The notes under the pieces were generated by a model. That model made no database searches. It saw nothing but the letters and a program-made list of their open reading frames with translations, and had not been told where the DNA came from. A DNA stretch of 64,000 bases from contig JAUJPP010000012.1 of NCBI GenBank assembly GCA_030562195.1, forward strand, positions 24,619,476-24,683,475, in the 5' to 3' direction. The stretch's first letter is position 1. Each line of letters opens with the position of its first letter. Of the stretch, positions 1-10,725 are shown in pieces. The stretch is from Nipponacmea schrenckii. Taxonomy: Eukaryota > Mollusca > Gastropoda > Lottiidae. Both the position numbers and the translations under genes were made by a program.

Positions 1-156
1 TCACGCCAGCCTATATCCGTACATCTATTACTACTTCCATACCATCTGGACCAATAGGACATGGGCTGGTTCAATGGAAGTGCTGGTAAATGGACTGATA
101 TTACTTCTTCTAAAACTTTAAGCCCCTTATACATGCACCTACATTCATACAGTATC

Positions 157-345
157 TCAGTCACAGTCAGTGTCTAGCCCTTTCTTGGATAGCCCTAGGC
201 TGGCAACCTCAGTCTTACTGATATGCTGATCCCATACATTTAACTTGGAGTCGTCTGCGCCAGATGTCAAAGTAGTTTGATTCTCCGCAGACGGGTCCGA
301 CTTGATATATGGTGCGGCCAGTATATCATACACATCGCCACACAA
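157..345 (-). CDS. C-terminal exon of a probable WD-repeat protein (partial)
   Basis: The minus strand is open from about 345 to a TGA at 157-159. It contains SGADDSKLNVWD, which has the form of the last strand of a WD40 repeat (small residues, Asp, then hydrophobic-x-VWD), followed by a short polar tail ending in DTDCD. A possible acceptor is the AG near 304, giving an exon that begins with SDPSAE, but its pyrimidine tract is poor, so the exon start is uncertain. Upstream exons would lie beyond a long AT-rich stretch at higher coordinates and I cannot see them. I considered several WD proteins and could not assign one. It could also be a chance open frame; the WD motif is the only support. 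Confidence 0.4.
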   Translation of the reverse strand: MCGDVYDILAAPYIKSDPSAENQTTLTSGADDSKLNVWDQHISKTEVASLGLSKKGLDTDCD

Positions 346-2817
346 TAGTGAATATCACGCATTCATTACTCGTTAATTATGTACAATATTTACAAAAAGT
401 AGTTTTAGCTAGCTTATTTATATCAAATATTTACTATATTTTTATTCTATTTACACTCACTATATATTTCTCTATTTATATTTATACTTTTACATAGACA
501 TAATAAATAGTATGATATGCTGGGGGCCCCGCCCGTGTTTTGGATATGCATAACTACCTGCATCCTGAGCGCTGGCGGGTGGCCAACAGATGTAATATGT
601 CAATTATGTTAATCTACATGCAATAAACTTTCATATTTATACTTATATCTTCATTTATATATACAATACATTTATATTTATATTTATATTCATATTTACA
701 TTTACATGTATATATACATTACATTTACATTCATATTTACATTTATATTTACATTACATTCATATTTACATTTATATTTACATTACATTTAATTACATTT
801 ATATTTACATTACTTATATTTACATTTATATTTACATTTAATTCATTTATATTTACATTACATTTATATTTATATTTACATTTATATTTACACTTTTATT
901 TACATTTACATGTATATATACATTACATTTATATTTATATTTACATTTGCTTTTATGGGCGTTTGTGTATCTGTGTTTATATTTATATCTATATCTGTGC
1001 GTGTATTTGTATTATGTTTATATATTTTCTATATTTGTGCTTATATGTAGTTCTCTCGCCTCTTATTGGGCAGTGAGGCTACCATGTCGGAGTTAAAAAA
1101 TAAAAGAAAACAAATGTTGAATTAAAAGTTAATGTTATTGGGGCAGAATATCATTCGATTAAATGCCCTGTTTTAAATAGTATACGTATCGTAAAATCTC
1201 TTTGTTTCGATATTTATCAAAAATGATAATATTTCAAGTTTTATAACAATACATTAAGCGATTATCGCCCACATCAACAAGTATTGAGTTGGCGATTCTA
1301 GATCAGCTGGATCATCTGGGTAGGTTCGGTGTCAGTAGGACGCTCTTCTGTTGCTATTTAAGTGATTATTTGATATGTTACCTTGCTTCTAAACGTCTAT
1401 TTATAAGGCGTACGGACCACGAATTAAATCATTATAGGCATCGTTAAGAGTTTTTTTTCTAAATTGTATGCATTAATGTGTCTGCTCCACCATAATTACA
1501 TTATCCGAATTTTATAAAAGTTTATATTAGTCCTGATAATTAAGATGCACAAAAGGATTGTGTCATACTATTGAATTTTTTTTATATATATTCAAGACCC
1601 AATTCAACTTCAGAAAATGACCTTTGATTTTGCTCCACATTATCGACATGTTACTGGGTTATTATAAAAAACATGTACGTACGTTTGAAGTTGACTTGTG
1701 ACCTATTGTATAATTGTGGATAATCAAATCCTTCACTCTACATTCTGCATTCTAGTTACAATGAACGATTATCCTTAGTTATGTACAGGCCGAATTCAAA
1801 CTTCGGAGGGGCAAGTAAAAAATTTGGAGGGACCAGTAATATTTCCCAAGAGACAATTGGGTATGGTCTTAGTTGAAGTAATAGAATTGTTCGGTAGTCA
1901 TTTTGTTCCAGGGGGGGGATCTGTTTTATAAGAAGACTTGTTTAATTTCACAATTTCTCAAGTTGACAGTTAAAACTTGACTACGCTCTAGTCTATCTAA
2001 GGCTCTTTCCTTGTCAAAAATTTCCTCATAACACATTGCATGGTGTTCCATGCGTTCTGAATCATGTGCCGCATACAAAAACGTAAAACTTGATTTTTTT
2101 TTAATATATTACGTAAATCTCAAAAAACATGGTTATTTCCAGAACAAATCGCAAGCGCAAATGATGTTTATTGTCTGCAGAGATAACGACATCGGCCTTG
2201 GTGCGTTCAAAGATTATCACGACAGCGGCCTGGGTGCGTTCAAAGACCTCTTGCTAAAACACCAAGCCACCGGCCACACCTGCTGTATGACTTATTTCAC
2301 TATAACGATATCAGAGTTTTGGACTACTAAGATAATTATATGCTATACAGTTTTACCAACAAGCCGTGCAGGTTGATACGGTACTTGGTTTTATAGTTTT
2401 CAAATTTGCTGATGATATAATTCTGTCTAACTCAGTGTAAATACAGGGTCATGCTTCAACGATAGCAGGAATGGAATAGGATGTTCTTAATTTCTTACTC
2501 TTAAAAATAGAACATATTTGGTTAGGGGTTCATATGGAGACCTGGGTTTAAGATAGACTATAATTATTGTCTTGTATTAGTATCGTCTGTTGAGGTCTCA
2601 GCCAGAGTATATTTTGATATAGCTTTATAATACAGTGTGTCTTGTATTGTTTTTGAAATAAGGCTTGTTTCTGCAAATTCTAAAGAAGCAGTAACACCAT
2701 AACAGCTGTATAGTTGACCGGAAATTAATAATATCTAATTCTATACAGTTTGAACATTTTATTAACGCGAAAGTTTACAGTAAGTTTTCAACAAACAGGG
2801 ATAAAATTGTAGCCAAG
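346..2817. other. Intergenic or intronic AT-rich DNA without a recognised gene
   Basis: No exon with good splice sites and family resemblance is visible. About 640-960 is a degenerate repeat of the type TTTATATTTACA. The rest is AT-rich single-copy-looking sequence with a short open frame at 2050-2376 that has no recognisable features. A 5-prime untranslated exon of the first SLC5 gene may lie just before 2818. Confidence 0.6.
640..960. repeat. AT-rich degenerate microsatellite
   Basis: Roughly 320 bp made of variants of TTTATATTTACA and TTTACATTACA with no fixed register. This is simple-sequence expansion. Confidence 0.8.
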
Positions 2818-5800
2818 ATGACGGAACTCCATTGGGGTGATTTAGCGGTGATTCTCGGATACTTTGTGCTCTGTATAGTTGTCGGATTATGGGTGAGTCG
2901 CTTCGATTTTCTTCCACAGTTGTCTTGGATACTGGGCAAGACGTTTTAATCTGCACGAGTTCACAAAATGGCAATAATTTCAATTTCTGACGTACGCTTT
3001 GTAAATCATTGCAAGACGCCTTAACCAATTAAATCACTATAGCTTTCGATCTGAAGTTTTTCCGAACCCTTTAAGATTCTAATGTATCAGATCGGCTAAA
3101 AGCGAACGTTAAATTCTCATCTACCAACCACTACCAAGTTTGTGATATCAGCATCCAATGGAAGCGAACGTTAACTTTTTTGTTCTGTTTCAGTCGTCAT
3201 TCAAAGAAAACACCGGAAGTGTTAAAGGCTATTTTTTGGCAGGAAGAAATATGATATGGGCTCCTGTGAGTAGGCTTCTTTTTTCATTCATCCATTTATC
3301 CATTCATTCATTTATTCATTCATTTATTCATCCAGTTACCTTTTCATTCATTCATTCATTCAGTCATTCCATTATTGAATTCATTGTTTAATTTTATAAT
3401 TCAGCTCCTTCTTTTATTCATTCATTCGTAAATTAATTCGACTGTAAACGTTTTCTTGTCATTCATTCATTGGTCAGTTTATTCGACTGTGATTTTGTCT
3501 TTCTTTTTTTACTCATTCTTTAAGATCGGTGCCTCGATGTTCGCCACCAATTTTGGAAGTCATTTCTTTGTGGGTATGGCAGGGACAGCTGCTGCAAGTG
3601 GACTGGGCGTGGTTATATATGAGTGGCATGTGAGTATTAAAGTTTTTCCTTTTATTTTTTTATTTAAGGTTTCTTGGGCAAAAAAATTTAAAAAAGGGAA
3701 ACCGCCTAAAGGATGTACAGGAAAATATTGTAGCCTAATAATTTTAAAATAAATTTGTCTTTCTATTTGCAGGCAATATTTATGTTGATTTTACTGGGCT
3801 GGGTTTTTGTACCCGTGTATGTCGCAAGTGGAGTGAGTTTTTTTTAAGTAACTGCTAAAAGAATATAGACTTCTTAAATTGCCATCTCTCTCCCCACCCC
3901 CTCCTTTTGATAATGTGTGACTGAATACATTATAAAGGTCGCGTGATGATCAATGTCAAGATTTACCTGTCGCCTACCCCAATACACCACCATCAGCCGC
4001 CAACTTCCACTGCATCAAACTCAGACCCACCGCCCCCCGCCCCAACTACCCTCACCCTTAACCACCACCCCGACCCTCAGCCACCTAACACACCCTCATC
4101 AATTTGGGATATTGACCTACCTGCTAATGACTCTATTTTCAGGTATACACCATGCCCGAGTTTTTGAAGAAGAGATTCGGTGGCACGAGACTCAGAGTAA
4201 CTTTATCTGTTATGTCCATCTTCTTCCTAATCGTACAGAGAATCTCTGTAAGTTACCTCTCTGAATACTTTGATGGATGGAGCACAACCCTGACTTCCGG
4301 TAGGATTGGACAATAAACCGAGGTCCTGTGTGATACAGGCTGTACACGATAAAGGTCCCTCGACAGTTGGAAATCGCAAAAGGAGTCCTGGCAAAATTTC
4401 CCTCATTAGGTGTAGAAGATTAGGAAGTAAATCTGCTTTCATTTGATTTCTAACCCGAAACTTTCAATCAACTTTCAATATCCGAACTTAATGACATAGG
4501 CCAGTGATGTAGGTTAAAGTGGCCCAACCCTATGTGCTATAAGCTGTCCACGGTAAATATCCTTTCTAGTCCCTCGCCCCTGTCTTTGTCTCTTAATTTA
4601 CATTGACCAATTATTAGGCCAAAAGTTCGAAAAAGAAGTACATCAATTTTTATTTCTGTTGCTAGGTGAGTATGTATGCGGGAGCCATCTTTATTCAACA
4701 ATCTCTGGGTTGGAATATGTATCTATCTATCGTCAGTGTTACACTCATCACAGCCGTGTACACTATTATAGGTAAGTGTTTACCTCATCAGCTCGGTGGC
4801 GCGGTGGATTTTCGTCTGCTAGGATAGTGGAATAGCTCTGTCAGAAGAGAGTTGGAGTGTCGTCTGCGGAGACAGTAGAATACCTCAGTCAGTATAGTTC
4901 CTGCAAATCCAGAAAGACTTGATAGAATCCTAATGTGACTACTATGTTTATATCTGCAGGCGGGCTGACGGCAGTTATATGGACCGATGCTCTACAAACC
5001 GTTATTATGATTATTGGTTCAACCTACCTTACAGTAGCTTGTAAGTATTGGTAGGGCTATTGTTGGGAGAACCTGGTGTGGGGGCTAGGATGTTGTAGGT
5101 GGGGTGACGGCAGTAATATTGACCGACACTCTTTTACGTATTGTCAGGTCTAGATGAGGTTTCTGGATAGATCTTTTAAGAAGAGGCTACTACGAACGCC
5201 AATACGAAATGAAACATGCTATTTGTTCATAAAGTTATCGCCCTTGATTTCTTATTACAGCATTTATAAAAGTCGGAGGAATTGAGGCGCTGTTTGAGAA
5301 ATACATGAATGCTGTGCCGAATGTTACCACGTGTGGAAACGTAACGATGGGTTACCCACGTGAAGATGCTCTACATATCTTCCGAGATCCGGTGACCAGT
5401 GATATCCCGTGGACTGGGGCTATACTGGGACTGACCCCCATGGCTATTTTAGCTTGGTGTACTGACCAGGTAGCTGCTTTGTAAATTGCAGAAATTAGTA
5501 TTAGGTATTTTAGTGGATACTCTCGTTTTGAAGCACTGGCCAAGATGTTATAACTACATCATATTATTATACTTACCTCACATCCTCCAGGGTGGCTAAC
5601 TTAGTTCCCAATGTCTGAGGAATGACTGAGGAACTTTTCGAGAATCCTTTTCTACCTCCAGGGAACTCCCTGATCCCATAACAAGTGCCCTCTAACACTC
5701 GGATTGACGAAATCTTTAAACTTCCAGGTAATGGTTCAAAGAGTTCTGGCAGCTAAAACTCATTCCCATGCTAAAGGAGGTGTTATATTCGCTGCCTGGT

Positions 5801-8800
5801 TAAAAATTACTCCATTTTTCTTGGTTATTCTTCCTGGTATGATAGGACGAGTTCTCTTCCCTGGTGAGTAGTAGTGACGTCATCATCTTCATTATCATTA
5901 TCATCATCAATTGAACTCCAAACCTAATAATGTTACCAAACGGTTACCTCTATTGAATAAACCCAAATTTAGAATTCATACATATATTTTGAAAAAGGGA
6001 AACTCCACTCATTATGTTTCAGAAGAGTGACCAGGTCCCTTAATTTGAGGTGAATGTTCATGCAGACTGGGATGTAGCTTGGTTGTTTTGGAACATGCCC
6101 TAGGAGGTCCCTACATGAGAAGTTCATATAGGCTGGGAATTTTCTTACAGATGAAATAGGATGCGTGAATTTGTATGAAGGCTGGGGTGGAGCTAGGTTG
6201 TCCCTAAATGAAAAAAATGTTTACGTAGGCTGGGCTGGAGCCTGCTTGTTTTGAAATCCTAAATTATTTATCATTAAAATTGTCTTACAGATGAAATAGG
6301 ATGCGTGGATCCTGAAATTTGTATGAAAGTCTGCGAGAATCCGAACGGTTGTTCCAATATAGTTTATCCCAAGTTAGTGGTGGAAATTCTACCTTCTGGT
6401 AAGTCTTACAAAATATTTTATGTTATTCTAACCATAGTTCTCCTGTTTGTCATTAACGAATGAGTTATTGCCCTTGAATTGCTTTAATACCAGTGAAGAA
6501 CAAACACAATGTAGGTCAGGAGGATTATCATGGAAAAGGATTCTAGCTATTCGGATAGCACAAAAGATAGAAACCCAATATGACTCGATTTATTTTAGAT
6601 CGATCAACCAGGTGTAATAATTTTCAATTTCCACACACCTGCTGTATCAATGTGTCTCCCACCAAGTGTAATAATTTCCACGCACCTGCTATATCAATTT
6701 ATATCCAACTAATCCAACCAAGTGTAAAAATTCCACGCACCTGCTGTATCAATTTATATCCAACCGAGTGTAAAAATTTCCACGCACCTGCTATATCAAT
6801 GAGGTGTAATAACTTTTAATTTTTACTCACCTGCTCTATCTGTTAATCTTCCACCAGGTGTACGAGGATTGATGTTAGCTTGTATGTTATCAGCTCTAAT
6901 GAGTACCCTGACTTCTGTCTTTAACAGTTCTAGCAGTATGTTTACTCTAGATCTCTGGACCAGATTCAGACGTAAAGCTTCAGAAAGAGAGCTCATGATT
7001 GTTGGACGGTAAGTACTGGTGTTGGTTTTTGTTTTTTGCATAACCGCTTGCTTGCTTACATCAAACAGATGGTGGTTCTCATCTTGTTCGGCTGTGGAAG
7101 TTCGATAACCTTGAATTAGTCATCCACACTCATAATTCTAGTCGATCCAGGTGAAGAGGGATCAGGTAAAATTCATAATATAGATTCAAGTTTGATCAAG
7201 GACCAGCTGGTAGAAAGGATCCTAATGAACCTAAGTTTTAATTTTGCTTTCATATCAATGAATATATAACACTCTCAGATGTAGAAATACAGAACGTTAA
7301 ACTCCTTTTTATTTGTTTCTTTCCCTTAGCGTGTTCATCCTAGTTTTGGTAGTAATTAGCATCCTATGGATTCCGATTCTAACAGCTAATCAAGGGGGAC
7401 AACTTTGGAACTATCTACAGGCCATGATGGCTTATCTGGCACCACCGTGGGTGGTAATTTTTATTCTAGGCATAGCTTGGAAGAGGACTACAGAAAAGGT
7501 AGGGTTTTAGGTTGTACAGAATGTTGATGAAACCACAGGCACAGATATGTAGGCGTCTATAATCACTCAATTGTAACAAATTTACCCCAAGTCGGACGTA
7601 AAACTCCATCTCATTTAATTGTAACAAATAGACCCATCTTCATTAGCTCCTTAGGTGCAGAAAAATAGGACGTAAAACTCCATTCCATTTCATTGTAACA
7701 AATGTACCCGTCTTCATTAGCCCATAAGGTGCAGGAAAGTATAACGTAAAACTCCATATCATTTGAATCTGTTGTATATTCCAGGGAGCGTTTTGGAGTT
7801 TAATGGCGGGGCTAGCTGTAGGTGGATCTCGTCTCGTGATAGATTTAGCCTATCAAAAACCAGCTTGTGGACAGGACGAGACTCGCCCAGCCATTCTGTA
7901 CAAAGTTCATTTTCTCCATTTTGCTATAATTCTTACTGGGGTGGTGTTTATTGTTTGTGTGGTCGTTAGTTTATTTACTCAACCCAGAAACGAAATCAAG
8001 GTGGGCGTTTTTTATCTTTTGGATGCAAGATTAAGGTGCAGAAATAATCGTGTTTCTCTCACTGCATACTGTATGACTTTGTCATATTTTCCTTAAAGCG
8101 AAAGCAAAGCTAAATTGTATTTTTGTTATGATTTTCTTCAGCTTCGAAGAGTCACGTGGGCGACCAGACATTCTGAAGCAAGGGAGATAAGCGATGATGA
8201 AGACGTGGAGCCTGACTCCGTGGGAGAGAATCTGAATGCCACCAATTTTAAAATGGAGAGTAATGTACCGGCAGGTGAGCTTAAACTATTATGTATGTAC
8301 TATGACCAGGTGTGTGTCTTGTTCGAATCCAGACCTTTAGCGTATAAATAATGTTAGCTTTCCCATTTATTTACAACATCGACGTTAAACTATTCTATAG
8401 CAAGTCAAGATTGTTTCAAAAGAAAAAGCTTAAGCTGCACGTACAGCGAACTGAGGCAGTGCGTTGCATCTTAGAAATGAAATGTATTGAGTTTTACGTC
8501 CTACTCTTCTGTACCTCCAGTAAGGATGAATGGTAAACATGATATTCCCCTCCAAATTAGTTTCTACAACCATGTATCTTCATGTGACACTGTCTTTGGT
8601 TTATTTTCAAACACTTTCATACTTACTATTCCAGTGACGATTAAAAAGAGAGTGTACAATATTTTATGCTGCTATTCGAGTTTTAAAACCAAACCGAAAA
8701 CAAAGGCCATGGAGGAAGCCGATTTAGAGAAATTTGTCGGTGCGCACGAGGCGTCGTGGGTGCGCTGGGTTTTAAACGTTAATGCACTGTTGGTGATGGC

Positions 8801-8834
8801 GGGTGCCGTGGCTCTTTTTATATATTTCGGGTAA
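2818..8834 (+). CDS. SLC5/SGLT-family sodium:solute symporter, copy A
   Basis: Fifteen exons join in frame: 2818-2892, 3194-3265, 3525-3629, 3773-3832, 4143-4247, 4666-4771, 4960-5040, 5261-5469, 5728-5863, 6291-6398, 6858-7008, 7330-7498, 7785-8000, 8142-8274, 8635-8834. The product is 641 residues, the usual SGLT length (human SLC5A1 is 664). Family landmarks in order: GYFLAGRNM (about 37), ATNFG (56-60), [16 protein letters not shown] in the extracellular loop, FNSSSSMF of the sodium-site helix, [19 protein letters not shown], and a last helix after VLNVNALL. Using human SLC5A1 numbering, N78, E102, W291, K321 and Q457 equivalents are kept (N58, E82, W267, K297, Q433), but H83, T287, Y290 and T460 are replaced by F63, A263, A266 and M436. 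It is therefore a plasma-membrane Na+-coupled carrier, but its substrate need not be glucose. Head-to-tail with copy B. Confidence 0.93.
3285..3480. repeat. (ATTC)n microsatellite in intron 2 of SLC5 copy A
   Basis: Imperfect ATTC/ATTT tetranucleotide run between exons 2 and 3. It keeps a frame open by chance. Confidence 0.85.
6145..6182 (+). repeat. Partial copy of the exon 10 acceptor and 5-prime end of SLC5 copy A
   Basis: The segment TCTTACAGATGAAATAGG followed by ATGCG repeats the true acceptor and exon start at 6283-6305. The copy then skips about a dozen bases of the exon and resumes with TTTGTATGAA. It is a short internal duplication that offers a decoy 3-prime splice site 140 bp upstream of the real exon. 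Confidence 0.75.
6595..6857 (+). repeat. Minisatellite whose unit carries the exon 11 acceptor motif
   Basis: Four to five degenerate units of about 50-60 bp share ATTTCCACGCACCTGCT and CCAACCAAGTGTAA. The array runs straight into the true acceptor CCACCAG of exon 11, whose first bases GTGTA are also part of the unit. Copy B has no intron at this position. Confidence 0.75.
7570..7775 (+). repeat. Triplicated SINE tail fragments
   Basis: Three near copies of a segment ending in ACGTAAAACTCCAT, each preceded by TGTAACAAA and (in two) a CTTCATTAGC block. These match the 3-prime part of the SINE seen in full at 41098-41465. They sit just before exon 13. Confidence 0.7.
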
Positions 8835-9085
8835 TGGGATGTCTTTGGACATAGGCATAATGGGATATTTTGGATAATGGGATAACTTTGATTATGGGAT
8901 ATTATGGATAATGGGATAATTCGGATAATGAGTTGGTTCTGAAAATTAGATATTTCGGATAATGGGATATTTTTTGTAATGGGATGTTTCGGATAATGGG
9001 ATATTTTTGTAATGGGATGTTTCGGATAATGGGATAGTGAGATGGACCTTTCGAATAGTTGGATTTTTCGGATAATAGGGTAACG
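8831..9085 (+). repeat. Minisatellite beginning at the stop codon of SLC5 copy A
   Basis: Degenerate units of about 20 bp built on TTCGGATAATGGGATA. The coding end of copy A reads TTCGGGTAATGGGATG, so the stop codon itself lies in what looks like the founder or first unit. Confidence 0.8.
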
Positions 9086-10725
9086 TGGATAATGGACACT
9101 CTACCTACCGAGCACTCTACCTCCCGGACTCTCTACCTCCCGGACTCTCTACCTACCGGACTCTCTACCTACCGGGCACCTACAATCCTACTATAGTAAA
9201 CACACTTTGCCTATTTAACGTATTAGTATTGTCCGTATTCAGTGCAGTTATTGCCCTCAATCATAAAAAATAACTATAATATTGTCATTATTATTTTATC
9301 AAACGATCAACTAGGTAATTTTTACTACTGTACCGAACCGACACTTGTCAATCATCGTAATGGATGGGTTAAGATGTAGTGATTTGGGATTCCATATGTG
9401 CTCGTGACTTTTTCTATCGACACTAATTGTCAAATACAGACATGGGTTCGAAAAATTCAACCGTTAAAGGCGACCCAGAAACTATAATATAATAATACTG
9501 TATAGGAGAATTCACGAAGGCTATGGAGGGTTAAGGGGGGGGGGGTTGTTCAGAAACGGATCCGTCGTTTGATCCAACCAACACCAATACACACTCGCAC
9601 CCTCCCCAATTTCTCATGTTCCATATTGTTATACGGTGTTATACTCCTTGATAATTCCATGTCCCCTACTCGCACCCCCCTCCCCCCACCTGATCAAATC
9701 AAGATTTACACAATTGCCTCATTAAGTAGTCATAATATGTCGTAATGCGTTCATAGAAAGTCATACTCCCGTTCCAATTGATTCCCTTTTACGACCGCAC
9801 ACAGTATCGACAATTTGCATTTACATGGGTTTATATATCACACAATTTGGTATTGCTATTAAAAAAACCATTCCGCAATCCTCGCCAGTTTACCTCAAGC
9901 TTTGCAAAGTGCTGGCGTAATTTTAACGAAAAACCGTTTGTCCAGAAGCTAGTCCTACATCACACGCTTTGATTGGTTAAAAATAACGTCATTTGAACGA
10001 GACTACACTAGAAAATCTGATAGACTACCATGGAGACGAAAATTAGAAACAAATTAGTGATAGATGGAATAATTATTATAATGTGTAGGCAACAGGTGAT
10101 AAAATTTCAACCAACGCAGAACAGAACTCAATTATTTAAACGAAAAACTAACGGAATATTAATTTGATTAATACCAAAACGGCACTGAACCGAAAGACTC
10201 AACACTCCATTTAATTTTATAAAAAGGCGAGATAACGAGGCTAGGAACCGTAACTCCTAACCAAACAGTTAACAGATTGTTAAATAAAATATTAATATTT
10301 TATTACCTCATTATTTTCACAATTTATTCGTTTTCAAAATCGATTCCGTCTCAAAATAATGTTTCCTCGGTCGAAACGTGTTCAGACATTGTGAAGAATT
10401 ATCACAGCGGGGATGTGGTTTAAATAAAAGTTTTATACTTACTGTAAATAGGTACGTAATTTATCGAAACGTTTTTTTTTTTAATTTGGAGATAATAAGT
10501 TTTGGATGAATATTTGTATGGATATTTAGAAGAAAGTTGGGAAATTTCGAAACCTGGGCTACTTGTATAATTTTTTTAAACTTTATCTATGTATTTATTC
10601 ATTCATTCCGAAATCATTCACCTATTCTGTCATTCATTTATTCAAATCCTAATCAATCCCTTATAATTTATCCAGTTTTATTTATTCGTTATTTTAGTAA
10701 CTTATTTTGAAATAAAACAGTTGTC
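8835..10725. other. Spacer between the two SLC5 genes
   Basis: Begins with a minisatellite (8831-9085) and a 19-bp repeat (9095-9178), then single-copy AT-rich DNA with poly-G and poly-C runs near 9535 and 9680. It should hold the 3-prime untranslated region of copy A and the promoter of copy B. I see no clear poly(A) signal close to the copy A stop and no canonical TATA box close to the copy B start. Confidence 0.6.
9095..9178 (+). repeat. Short tandem repeat, about 19-bp unit
   Basis: About four units of the type CTCTACCTACCGGACT. Confidence 0.85.

Noticed and set aside
3943..4264. Two overlapping proline- and histidine-rich frames
   Set aside because: They come from a C/CA-rich intron stretch running into exon 5 of SLC5 copy A in other frames.
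4227..4442. Minus-strand frame around 4300
   Set aside because: It is the reverse reading of a SINE fragment; similar frames appear at 41253-41441 and 21649-21912 for the same reason.
6580..6819. Plus-strand frame with repeated HTCCIN and NFHAPAIS
   Set aside because: It is translation of the minisatellite before exon 11 of SLC5 copy A.
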